Source: Chloroflexota bacterium (GTDB lineage: Bacteria; Chloroflexota; Dehalococcoidia; UBA3495). From it: a stretch of DNA of 39,785 bases. Below, one piece after another: positions 1-7,456 of the stretch; the first letter of the stretch is position 1; every line of letters begins with the position of its first letter. The notes under the pieces are model-generated. The model did not search any database. It was not told the DNA's origin and worked only from the letters and a program-made list of their open reading frames with translations. The position numbers were made by a program, and so were the translations under genes. The stretch covers positions 1 to 39,785 of the forward strand of contig JACZRM010000001.1 in NCBI GenBank assembly GCA_022576105.1, in the 5' to 3' direction.

Positions 1-1
1 C

Positions 2-883
<882 letters not shown>

Positions 884-921
884 ATCGCTAGCAGCAGATG
901 TTGAAGGTTTTATAGTGGAGC

Positions 922-1089
922 AAGGCAATTGCATCTCATATAAATAGGCCCGTGAGCCGTTCGTGGTGAGCTTGTCGAACCATGAACTTGTCGTTACCGA
1001 TTTGGTCCTTCGAGAGCCTCAGGACGAACGGGAATCGCTGATTTTTATCGCAGAAATCCGTCGCATATAGTTAAGATACGATTGCCCTG
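922..1089. repeat. MITE-like element b, copy 1, with nested GTTCGTGGTGAGC repeat
   Basis: The ends are imperfect inverted repeats: AAGGCAATTGCATCT at the left and the complement of AGGGCAATCGTATCT at the right, 12 of 15 positions matching by eye. Inside (about 957-1032) is the dispersed repeat pair GTTCGTGGTGAGC and its counterpart GCCTCAGGACGAAC. A related element lies near 12.07-12.30 kb. The element fills almost the whole gyrB-rpsT gap, and the rpsT promoter begins just after it. Confidence 0.55.
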
Positions 1090-1107
1090 AATAGTCTAGG
1101 GCGTGCA

Positions 1108-1136
1108 TTGGAATCCAACACCGGGTGGGCTATAAT
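1108..1136 (+). promoter_or_regulatory. Promoter of rpsT
   Basis: A -35 box TTGGAA (1108-1113) and a perfect -10 box TATAAT (1131-1136) are separated by 17 bp. The predicted start is near 1143, which gives a leader of about 44 nt before rpsT. Confidence 0.75.
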
Positions 1137-1186
1137 GTACCGGCTAACCCACCAGGATGAATTAAAGATAGTCAGGAGGAGCCTCT

Positions 1187-1447
1187 TTGCCAGCAGAAAA
1201 AGCCGCCCGCCAGTCGGTGAGGCGATACCATCGAAACCATAGCATTCGTCGGGCCACCCGCACCACGGTTGGTGGGGCCCTGAGGGCGGTCGCGTCTGGA
1301 GATACAGACGCCGCTGAGAAAGCCGTGCGAAATGCTCTGAGCGTGCTGGACAAGGCGGTGCAGAAGGGTATCCTGCACAAGAATAACGCATCCAGAAGCA
1401 AGTCACGGTTGGCCGCCCGGCTGAACAAGATGCAAAAGGCCTCTTGA
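1187..1447 (+). CDS. rpsT: 30S ribosomal protein S20 (bS20)
   Basis: Small primary-binding protein of the 30S subunit that contacts 16S rRNA. The 86-residue length is normal for the family. The sequence is a run of basic helices typical of S20: RRYHRNHSIRRATRTTV near the start and HKNNASRSKSRLAARLNK near the end. The start is a TTG codon, chosen because a strong AGGAGGA ribosome-binding site lies 7 nt upstream and the protein then begins MPAEKAARQ as expected. A TTG start is common for rpsT in other bacteria and is thought there to limit expression. It is a single-gene unit with its own promoter and a clear terminator. Confidence 0.93.
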   Translation: MPAEKAARQSVRRYHRNHSIRRATRTTVGGALRAVASGDTDAAEKAVRNALSVLDKAVQKGILHKNNASRSKSRLAARLNKMQKAS

Positions 1448-1486
1448 ATCGTATTGTTGCCAGCGATTGCACATTGTCCAACTTTG

Positions 1487-1514
1487 AGGACTGCCGGATA
1501 TCGGCAGTCCTTTT
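1487..1514 (+). terminator. Intrinsic terminator of rpsT
   Basis: A perfect 10-bp stem AGGACTGCCG / CGGCAGTCCT with a 5-nt loop is followed by TTTT. It lies 39 nt after the rpsT stop codon. Confidence 0.85.
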
Positions 1515-1535
1515 GATTTAAGTCTACTGACTGGA

Positions 1536-1671
1536 TAGTGTCTCAGTTTGGCGTCCAAGAGCGGGACTTTGCCACACCGGCGAAGGCCGATGTCCAGATC
1601 CATTCGCTGTACCGACGCTCTAATGGATTCTGGCTTGCGCCGGAATGACGAGAACTAAAATAAACCCACTA
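1536..1671 (+). repeat. MITE-like repeat a, copy 1
   Basis: About 136 bp, starting TAGTGTCTCAGTTTGG and ending in a CCGGAATGACGAGAACTAAA-type end. The two ends form an imperfect inverted repeat (TAGTGT..AGTTT type). The right end holds the small palindrome GGCTTGCGCC flanked by matching bases. Three more copies lie at 2.97, 12.31 and 13.00 kb. It contains no open reading frame of note. Confidence 0.75.
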
Positions 1672-1688
1672 CTACTGACTCACCTGCA

Positions 1689-1736
1689 TTGACACCCAAA
1701 TAACCCTTTGTTAGCCTGTCGGCAGAACATAAGTTT
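1689..1736 (+). promoter_or_regulatory. lexA promoter with candidate SOS box
   Basis: A perfect -35 TTGACA (1689-1694) stands 17 bp before TAGCCT (1712-1717), a weak -10. Directly after it, GAACATAAGTTT (1725-1736) matches the GAAC-N4-GTTY core of the Gram-positive-type LexA/DinR box. It overlaps the expected transcription start, where a repressor would act. This suggests autoregulation by LexA. The operator assignment is inference from one site only. Confidence 0.55.
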
Positions 1737-1747
1737 TAGGAAGGGCG

Positions 1748-2398
1748 ATGATTATTAAGAAAAAACTTTCTCCTCGGCGGCAGCGCATTTTGGAGTTTAT
1801 CAATGAGTTCATCCAGGAAAACGGGATCCCGCCCACGGTGCGGGACATACAGAGGGCTTGCGATGTTAGTTCGACTTCAGTAGTCGACTATAATTTGCGG
1901 CTCTTAGAACGTGACGGCTATCTGAACCGACGGCCGGATGTTGCTCGTGGTATTGAGTTGCTGGACGATGAGGGCCAGCCGGTGTCCAACTCTCCCAAGG
2001 TCCCAATCGTGGGCAGTATCGCGGCGGGACTGCCGCTGCCGGTGTTTTCCACCGAAGACTCAGCCTCCAGCCGGGAGTTTGATACCATCGAAGTATCCCC
2101 GGATTTAACCCGGCGTTACGGTGCATTGTTCGCCCTGTCAGTTAAGGGGACGTCCATGATCGACGCCTTGATTGATGATGGGGATATTGTGGTTATTCAG
2201 CCCGGCCAGCATGCCAATAACGGGGACATGGTGGTGGCCTGGCTTAAAATTAACGAAGAGGCGACCCTGAAGAAGTTCTACCTGGAAGGTGATCGGGTGC
2301 GGTTGCAGCCGGCCAACAGTCAAATGGAACCCATTTATTGTTCAGCCGCTGATGTTGAGGTCAAAGGGAAAGTGGTATCTGTGATTCGCAAGTATTAA
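1748..2398 (+). CDS. lexA: SOS response repressor LexA
   Basis: Transcriptional repressor of DNA-damage genes that cleaves itself when RecA filaments form. Residues 7-72 are the winged-helix DNA-binding domain (LSPRRQRILEFI, PPTVRDIQ, ARGIELLD). The S24 peptidase domain follows. The cleavage site is Ala-Ala-Gly at 92-94 in VGSIAAGLP. The catalytic serine is Ser136 in VKGTSMIDALIDDGD and the catalytic lysine is Lys175 in EATLKKF. All key residues are present, and 216 residues is normal. An AGGAAGGG site ends 2 nt before the ATG. A likely SOS box lies in its promoter, and a strong terminator follows. No other SOS gene is next to it. Confidence 0.95.
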   Translation: MIIKKKLSPRRQRILEFINEFIQENGIPPTVRDIQRACDVSSTSVVDYNLRLLERDGYLNRRPDVARGIELLDDEGQPVSNSPKVPIVGSIAAGLPLPVFSTEDSASSREFDTIEVSPDLTRRYGALFALSVKGTSMIDALIDDGDIVVIQPGQHANNGDMVVAWLKINEEATLKKFYLEGDRVRLQPANSQMEPIYCSAADVEVKGKVVSVIRKY

Positions 2399-2469
2399 CT
2401 ACAGGTTCTATCTTTAGGCAACCTGTGTTCTTAGTAATGCACCAGAAGTTCTGCCAGAAGTTCTGAAGG

Positions 2470-2502
2470 ATAAGGGCGGTTGATCAACCGTCCTTATTTT
2501 TT
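2470..2502 (+). terminator. Intrinsic terminator of lexA
   Basis: ATAAGGGCGGTTGA pairs with TCAACCGTCCTTAT (one G-T wobble) and is followed by a run of six T. The stem overlaps the stop codon of the convergent minus-strand gene, so both transcripts meet here. Confidence 0.88.
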
Positions 2503-2862
2503 GTTGCTGGACAGTGCCCCGTAGGTGGCAACCAAAAAGGGAACACAATAGGTGAGCGGAATCTTCCAGTAGAGTGCTCCGGTCCACTGACCGAAAAATA
2601 TGTTGTCACCCTGGTTCAAGGCGGTCAATATAGTGCCGACCACCGCCGCCGCTAGCAGAGAACGCTTCAGCATTGGGCGGTGCCGCAAAGCGCAAGAAAA
2701 GCACTTATTCATCTCAGTGGTGGGACCGGTGTCGCTGGATTCCCCGCTGGAACTGCGGGCCTTGAACACAAAAACCTGGTTGTGAGCAACATTTTTGCCG
2801 CACCGGTCGCAGGTATCGGCCTTTGGGTCGGCGAATTGGTCAGTCTGAGTGGGTTGAGCCAT
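2494..2862 (-). CDS. nrtS: Zinc-ribbon/NrtS-like two-helix membrane protein
   Basis: About 122 residues. The N-terminal part has two Cys-x2-Cys pairs (CDRCGKN and MNKCFSCALRHRP) about 34 residues apart, which looks like a zinc ribbon. The C-terminal part has two hydrophobic helices and the signature LKRSLLAAAVVGTILTALNQ, then YWKIPLTYCVPFLVATYGA. That is the pattern of the NrtS family, small membrane proteins linked in cyanobacteria to nitrate/nitrite uptake. The start is placed at MAQPTQTD, because the upstream in-frame extension is unlike protein. It may have no good ribosome-binding site. Known NrtS proteins are just the two-helix part, so the zinc-ribbon extension is the odd feature. Substrate transport here is inferred from the family alone. 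No nitrate gene is nearby. Confidence 0.65.
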   Translation of the reverse strand: MAQPTQTDQFADPKADTCDRCGKNVAHNQVFVFKARSSSGESSDTGPTTEMNKCFSCALRHRPMLKRSLLAAAVVGTILTALNQGDNIFFGQWTGALYWKIPLTYCVPFLVATYGALSSNKK

Positions 2863-2969
2863 TCTGGTTGTCCCGCGTGAAGATTGGAATTCGATGGTTT
2901 TGTGGAGCCAATTGGATTGATAGATTCTACTGTTGCAACGGCTTAGATTCAATAAAGGCCATTATCCGG

Positions 2970-3104
2970 TGATGTGTTAGTTTAGTTCTGGTCATTCCGG
3001 CGCATGCCGGAACCCATTAGAACATATGAACGGCGATTGTATCTGGACACCGGCCTCCTCCGGTGTGACCAAGCCCCGTTCTGGGACGCCAAACTGATAC
3101 ACTT
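2970..3104 (-). repeat. MITE-like repeat a, copy 2 (inverted)
   Basis: Inverted relative to the other three copies. It begins GTGTTAGTTTAGTTCTGGTC and ends GACGCCAAACTGATACACT. It has the same internal blocks as the other copies: the CATTCCGG palindrome, the GATTGTATCTGGACACCGGC region and the GTGTGACCAAG region. Nothing else is seen between the NrtS-like gene and the terminator at 3.2 kb. Confidence 0.75.
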
Positions 3105-3199
3105 TTCATTATTTGGTTCGAGTGCTGCCAACTGTTTGATCGACGGTGGCGATGGTAGAACGGGGAGTAGATCGCTGGATCAGTTGCCAGGCACCAGAC

Positions 3200-3239
3200 A
3201 AAAAAGGGCGCGGGCCCTACAACTGTGGCTTCCCGCGCC
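3200..3239 (-). terminator. Intrinsic terminator on the minus strand
   Basis: Read on the minus strand, GGCGCGGG and CCCGCGCC form a perfect 8-bp stem followed by a T run (AAAAAA at 3200-3205 on the plus strand). It lies about 115 nt after the small zinc-ribbon gene and is its likely terminator. Confidence 0.75.
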
Positions 3240-3352
3240 ATTTATCGGTTAATCCCTGTAGTTTGTCGGCTAGTCTATTGTGAGCTCTCTCACCACCACA
3301 TCCCCAGCAACAACCGCCGAAAGAGACAGCTAGCTTTTATGGTAATCGCCGA

Positions 3353-3493
3353 TTAAGCCTTACCTATCCGAAATACCTTGGTTCCGCACTGTGGGCAAAT
3401 GCCCTGCGTGGCGGGTCGGCCATTCTTTAGGGTGACCTGCTGTGGATTTCGGATTTCCCGTTTGCTGCGGCACTTGAAACAATAAGCCTCCAT
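3353..3493 (-). CDS. DUF5679-type small zinc-ribbon protein (46 aa)
   Basis: A very short gene encoding 46 residues: it starts MEAYCFKCRSKREI, has VTLKNGRPATQG in the middle, and ends in CPQCGTKVFRIGKA. The two Cys-x2-Cys pairs (Cys5/Cys8 and Cys33/Cys36) should bind one zinc ion. This matches what I know of DUF5679, a short family common in Chloroflexota, whose function is unknown. The start is supported by a GAGGGGGG ribosome-binding site and the stop is in frame. A well-formed promoter lies about 200 nt upstream and a terminator downstream, so it seems to be an independently expressed gene. It is a plausible nucleic-acid or ribosome-associated protein, but no function can be assigned. Confidence 0.85.
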   Translation of the reverse strand: MEAYCFKCRSKREIRNPQQVTLKNGRPATQGICPQCGTKVFRIGKA

Positions 3494-3705
3494 TGGTTTT
3501 ACCCCCCTCGTTCTAATTATTGAGCTTTCCCATACCCTCTGGTCTGACAGATCCCCATAAGCTGTTGTTTACCCGGGAAACCAGGGACAACCTTAGAATC
3601 GTGTGGTACTACTCCTGCCAATGACTCCATTCAAGGCGCGACAGCCGACTTTTCTGATCAATCCGTCGGTCGTCTTTGGCAGAAGCTGCTAGCTAGCTGC
3701 CACTC

Positions 3706-3733
3706 AATATACAGTGCCTTGTATTTATGTCAA
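3706..3733 (-). promoter_or_regulatory. Promoter of the DUF5679 gene
   Basis: On the minus strand, a perfect -35 TTGACA (3728-3733) stands 16 bp before TATATT (3706-3711). The leader before the 46-residue gene would be about 205 nt, which is long for so small a gene. Confidence 0.75.
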
Positions 3734-3752
3734 GACGTACAAGCGGGTAATG

Positions 3753-3804
3753 TAGCTATAAACTATAGCTAAAACCAAATGCACACCAAATACGTGTAAA
3801 CACG
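3753..3804. promoter_or_regulatory. Two perfect palindromes upstream of the DUF5679 promoter
   Basis: TAGCTATA-AAC-TATAGCTA (3753-3771) is a perfect 8-bp inverted repeat about 20 bp upstream of the -35 box. CGTGT-AA-ACACG (3793-3804) is a second perfect palindrome. Either could be an operator. The second also lies just downstream of truB and may be part of a weak terminator hairpin, though no T run follows. The rest of the 3494-3841 gap shows no gene. Confidence 0.4.
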
Positions 3805-3841
3805 CATCCGTGGTGCTTGACGTCTGCCGAAATAGGGTAAA

Positions 3842-4807
3842 TTAATCTGAACTGGCGTAGGGCGAGGGGAGGTCGGTTTGAAAGACCTTCACCGGCTTCC
3901 AGGTATCGGTCGAAAGGTCGCAGCGGGCCAGGGCGAGGAATCTTCCGTCGCTGCTGTAGACTCGAAATTGCTCCAGATATGCGGCATCGGGCCGGTTCCG
4001 TCCAATCCCAATCGACTGCCCGTTCCGGAGGTACTCCTCGGCTTGGGGCCCGACCGTGATGCTTCGGAATGAGCGCAGGACTGAATCAATCGGCTGCAAA
4101 TGCTGTAGCCACGCCAGGGGGCTTGCTGAATTCGCCTCCTCTAATTCCTCGAGAGTTAACGACTCCTCCAGCGAGAATCCTCCGCTATAGGTCCGCACCA
4201 GGCCGGTTACATAGCCGCCGCAGCCAAGTACTGCACCCAGGTCATGGGCTAGGGAGCGCATATACACTCCGCGTCCGCACTCAACATTAATCACCAGTTT
4301 GGGCGAATCGAATTCCACAATATCTATGCCGTAGATCTCGACGGTGCGCGCCTCACGTTCCACTTCAATGCCGGCGCGGGCCAGTTTGTACAGTCGCTGA
4401 CCGTTTACCTTGATCGCGCTGTACATCGGTGGAGTTTGTTGCACAGTGCCAACGAAGGAAAGTAATGCTGTCTGTATGTCAGCCAAGGTCACCAGGCTGG
4501 CGTCACCCTGTTGTACAACTTCCCCTTCGGCGTCGAAGGTGGCCGTAACTTCACCCAGCTTAATCTCAACGGTGTAACGTTTTTTGCCGCCCACCACGTA
4601 TTCCATCAAACGGGTGGCCTGGCCAAAGCAGATCGGCAGAACACCGTGGGCCAGGGGGTCCATGGTGCCGGCATGGCCAACTTTCTGCCTCTGGCCAGTG
4701 ATGGCCTTGATACGACGCAATGCATCCATTGAAGTGATGCCGACGGGTTTATTGAAATTAAGAAACCCGGTCCGTACCGCAGAAGAGTTGATGGCGGAAT
4801 TAGGCAT
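3842..4807 (-). CDS. truB: tRNA pseudouridine(55) synthase TruB
   Basis: Makes pseudouridine 55 in the T loop of tRNAs. The catalytic aspartate is Asp50 in GHAGTMDPLAHGVLP. Other family motifs are FNKPVGITS, GGKKRYTVEIKLGEVTATFD, PPMYSAIKVNGQRLYKLAR and CGRGVYMRSLAHDLG. At 321 residues it includes a C-terminal extension of the kind that often holds a PUA-like domain. It is the last gene of the nusA operon, starting 3 nt after the rbfA stop, so its ribosome-binding site lies inside rbfA and translation is probably coupled. Confidence 0.95.
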   Translation of the reverse strand: MPNSAINSSAVRTGFLNFNKPVGITSMDALRRIKAITGQRQKVGHAGTMDPLAHGVLPICFGQATRLMEYVVGGKKRYTVEIKLGEVTATFDAEGEVVQQGDASLVTLADIQTALLSFVGTVQQTPPMYSAIKVNGQRLYKLARAGIEVEREARTVEIYGIDIVEFDSPKLVINVECGRGVYMRSLAHDLGAVLGCGGYVTGLVRTYSGGFSLEESLTLEELEEANSASPLAWLQHLQPIDSVLRSFRSITVGPQAEEYLRNGQSIGIGRNRPDAAYLEQFRVYSSDGRFLALARCDLSTDTWKPVKVFQTDLPSPYASSD

Positions 4808-4810
4808 TAG

Positions 4811-5227
4811 CTAGTTGCTGCCGGAAGTAAAGCCCAGCGGGCCGCTGTAGTCTGACTGCTGGACGATTGGTTCATTTTCAGCTGGGACATCTTTGAGCTG
4901 GTCCATTATCCGTAGCAGATTATCGGCGTCCTCCATCGACTCGTCCAATTCAAACTTCATAAAGGGCACATACCTTAAGGACAGCTTACCCTTGAGTTCA
5001 TGGCGCAAGTAAGTTGAGGCCGATCGTATTCCCACCAGGGTATTTCGTTTGGTTTTGGCGTCGCCAAAGACGCTCACGAACACCCGGGCGTTTCGCAGGT
5101 CATTAGAAGTCTGGACGTGGGTAATTGTGATCACTCCAGTAATTCGGGGGTCATTAACCTGGCGGGAGAGAAGCTGGCTAAGTTCTTCGCGCAGCAAGCC
5201 GTTAATACGGTCTACTCGTCTGGACAT
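4811..5227 (-). CDS. rbfA: 30S ribosome-binding factor A
   Basis: Late-stage 30S maturation factor, also needed for cold adaptation. The 138-residue protein is one KH-like domain. Recognisable parts are RVDRINGLLREELSQLL at the start, NDPRITGVITITHVQTSNDL, ARVFVSVFGD and YVPFMKFELDES. The length is normal, with a short C-terminal tail rich in Ser/Pro/Gln. It lies between infB (72 nt upstream) and truB (3 nt downstream), its usual place in the nusA-infB operon. Confidence 0.94.
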   Translation of the reverse strand: MSRRVDRINGLLREELSQLLSRQVNDPRITGVITITHVQTSNDLRNARVFVSVFGDAKTKRNTLVGIRSASTYLRHELKGKLSLRYVPFMKFELDESMEDADNLLRIMDQLKDVPAENEPIVQQSDYSGPLGFTSGSN

Positions 5228-5298
5228 GAAACACCACCATAGCGGATGGATAGCAGAAACTAGGGAATGTACTGGGCAACAGGCGCACCGACGCTGGG

Positions 5299-7125
5299 TT
5301 AACGCGCCGCCCGTTCTTGGCGGTGGGACTCAATAATATCGCCGGCCTCGTACTCGTTAAAACCCTGCAACAGAATGCCGCATTCGGTGCCTGCATTGGC
5401 TTCGTTGACCTCATCGCGGAAGTGGCGCAAGCTGGTGATGGTTGATTCGATAACAACCTCTGCACCACGCATGACGCGAACAGATGCGCCTCGAGTCATT
5501 CTGCCGTCGGTCACCCGACAGCCCGCAATCTGCACGCCCCGCCGTGAACCGAATATTTCCCGTACTTCGGCGCGACCCAGGATTACATCGGTGTAGGTTG
5601 GCTCAAGGATGCCGTGCAGGGCCAGTTCTACATCCTCAATCAGGCGATAGATGATGTTGTAATGCCGGAGTTCGACGCCTCTACGCTCTGCCACACGTTC
5701 TACCCCAGGCTCATCACCAACGTTGAACCCAATAATGATGGCTTGAGAGGCGCCGGCCAACAGTACGTCCGTCTCGGTAATCGCTCCCACACCACTGTGC
5801 AATATCCGCACTTTGGCTTCGTCGTCGGTTAGCTGTTCCAGAGAGTGCCTCATCGCCTCGGCGCTGCCCTGTACGTCGGCCTTCAGGACCAGATTAAGCT
5901 CTTTAACGTCGCCGGCGTCAATCTGTTTGACGACTTCTTCCAGAGTCAGGGCCCTAGACTGAGATTGCTGGGCCGATTGCTGCCGTTCTTTCGCAGTTGC
6001 GGCGGCGCGAGCTTCCCGTTCGGTGGCCACCACGGCAAATACTTCGCCTGCTTCAGGCAAAGTGCTGAATCCCAGGACTTCGCCGGGTTGGGCTGGCTGG
6101 AGCGTCTTCACTGATTGGCCTTGGTCGTTGGTCATGGCGCGAATTTTCCCCCGAACGCTGCCAGCGACAATTTGATCCCCGACTCTTAGAGTGCCACCCT
6201 GCACCAGAACAGTAGTGGTTGGGCCCCGGCGGCGGTCAAGTTTGGTCTCAATGATTACTCCGGTGGCTGGCTTGTCTGGGTTGGCTTTCAGGTCTGACAC
6301 CTCGGCCAGGACTTGAATATTCTCCAGCAACTCTTCCAGGCCTTCTCCAGTAGTCGCAGACACTCCAACGGATATAATGTCGCCACCCCAGTCTTCGACC
6401 AGCAGGTTTTGTTCGCTGAGCTGCCGTTTGACCCGTTCCGGATCGGCCCCAGGCAGGTCCATCTTGTTGATCGCCACGATCATGGGCACTTCGGCGGCTT
6501 TGGCGTGGTCAATTGCCTCAATTGTCTGAGGCATGATTCCGTCATCGGCAGCCACCACCAAAACTGCGATGTCGGTTACTCTGGCTCCGCGGGAACGTAT
6601 GGCGGTAAAAGCTTCGTGGCCCGGCGTATCCAGAAAGGTCATTTGGCGGCCATCGCGGTCAATCTGGTAGGCCCCAATGTGCTGGGTGATTCCTCCCACT
6701 TCCCCTTCGGCGACGTGCGAATGTCGGATGGCGTCCAACAGGCTGGTTTTGCCGTGGTCCACGTGGCCCAGGATGGTCACGATAGGTGGTCGGACTACCA
6801 TGTTTTCATCGTCCGCCCCCGGGTTGTCACCGGATAGATGTTTGCGAGAGTCCTGGGCGTCGGCAACCTTGGTTCTGATGCCATAGGCCTGAGTTACCAG
6901 ACTGGCTACTTCATGGTTGATGACCTGGTTCATAGACACCATGATTCCGTTGCGCATCAATTGCTTGATAACGTCAATGGCACTTTCATCAACCAACTCG
7001 GCCAGGTGTTTAACGGTAAGGGTCTGGGGCAAGACCAGAACCCGAGGCGCTGCACGCTTACTTGTTCTACCGGTGCGCGACGTTTGGCCCCGAGGCTTTG
7101 CCGTGCTTTTCCCGTCAGAGGTCAT
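5299..7125 (-). CDS. infB: Translation initiation factor IF-2 (short form)
   Basis: GTPase that brings initiator tRNA to the 30S subunit and promotes subunit joining. After a basic N-terminus (1-28) comes one IF2_N module (about 30-88). The G domain follows: G1 GHVDHGKTS (120-128), G3 DTPGHEAF (167-174) and G4 NKMD (220-223). Domains II, III and IV complete the protein, ending [14 protein letters not shown]. At 608 residues it lacks the long variable N-terminal region of enterobacterial IF-2, as is usual for many non-proteobacteria. It starts one base after the rnpM stop codon. Confidence 0.96.
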   Translation of the reverse strand: MTSDGKSTAKPRGQTSRTGRTSKRAAPRVLVLPQTLTVKHLAELVDESAIDVIKQLMRNGIMVSMNQVINHEVASLVTQAYGIRTKVADAQDSRKHLSGDNPGADDENMVVRPPIVTILGHVDHGKTSLLDAIRHSHVAEGEVGGITQHIGAYQIDRDGRQMTFLDTPGHEAFTAIRSRGARVTDIAVLVVAADDGIMPQTIEAIDHAKAAEVPMIVAINKMDLPGADPERVKRQLSEQNLLVEDWGGDIISVGVSATTGEGLEELLENIQVLAEVSDLKANPDKPATGVIIETKLDRRRGPTTTVLVQGGTLRVGDQIVAGSVRGKIRAMTNDQGQSVKTLQPAQPGEVLGFSTLPEAGEVFAVVATEREARAAATAKERQQSAQQSQSRALTLEEVVKQIDAGDVKELNLVLKADVQGSAEAMRHSLEQLTDDEAKVRILHSGVGAITETDVLLAGASQAIIIGFNVGDEPGVERVAERRGVELRHYNIIYRLIEDVELALHGILEPTYTDVILGRAEVREIFGSRRGVQIAGCRVTDGRMTRGASVRVMRGAEVVIESTITSLRHFRDEVNEANAGTECGILLQGFNEYEAGDIIESHRQERAAR

Positions 7126-7126
7126 A

Positions 7127-7423
7127 TTAACTCTCCACGGTGACGTTCGTTGTTACTTTCTGTTGGTAAAATTCCGACAGCAGAGTTTTTTCTTGAAGCG
7201 AAAGCGAAGCTCGTAATCCGCGCTCCAAGCCGCCTCGCTGGACGCCGCTCTGCCAGCATTGCTCTGCGGTGCAAAGATAGGCGCCCCGACCCGGGCTTTT
7301 GCCGGTAGGGTCGACCGCTACATTACCCTCCGGGGAACGGACCACGCGAATTAAGTCTCGCTTGGGGAGCTTTTGTCCACAGGCAATACAGCTACGTTCT
7401 GGCGTGTGTCTGGCCTTAGGCAT
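7127..7423 (-). CDS. rnpM: YlxR/RnpM family protein (DUF448)
   Basis: Small basic protein of the DUF448 family, found between nusA and infB in many bacteria. In Bacillus subtilis the member RnpM binds and modulates RNase P. Family motifs are RSCIACGQKLPKRDLIRVVRS, GRGAYLCTAEQCW and the paired cysteines. The start is placed at MPKARHTPERSC, because GAGGTGGGG lies at a good distance and family members usually begin this way. An upstream GTG in the same frame would add five residues (MGMMA). The gene lies 33 nt after nusA and 1 nt before infB. Confidence 0.88.
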   Translation of the reverse strand: MPKARHTPERSCIACGQKLPKRDLIRVVRSPEGNVAVDPTGKSPGRGAYLCTAEQCWQSGVQRGGLERGLRASLSLQEKTLLSEFYQQKVTTNVTVES

Positions 7424-7456
7424 TGCCATCATCCCCACCTCAGCCGCCAGAGGGGC

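Noticed and set aside
3004..3252. Plus-strand frame of 82 codons
   Set aside because: It lies across the MITE-like repeat and the terminator; composition is not that of a protein.
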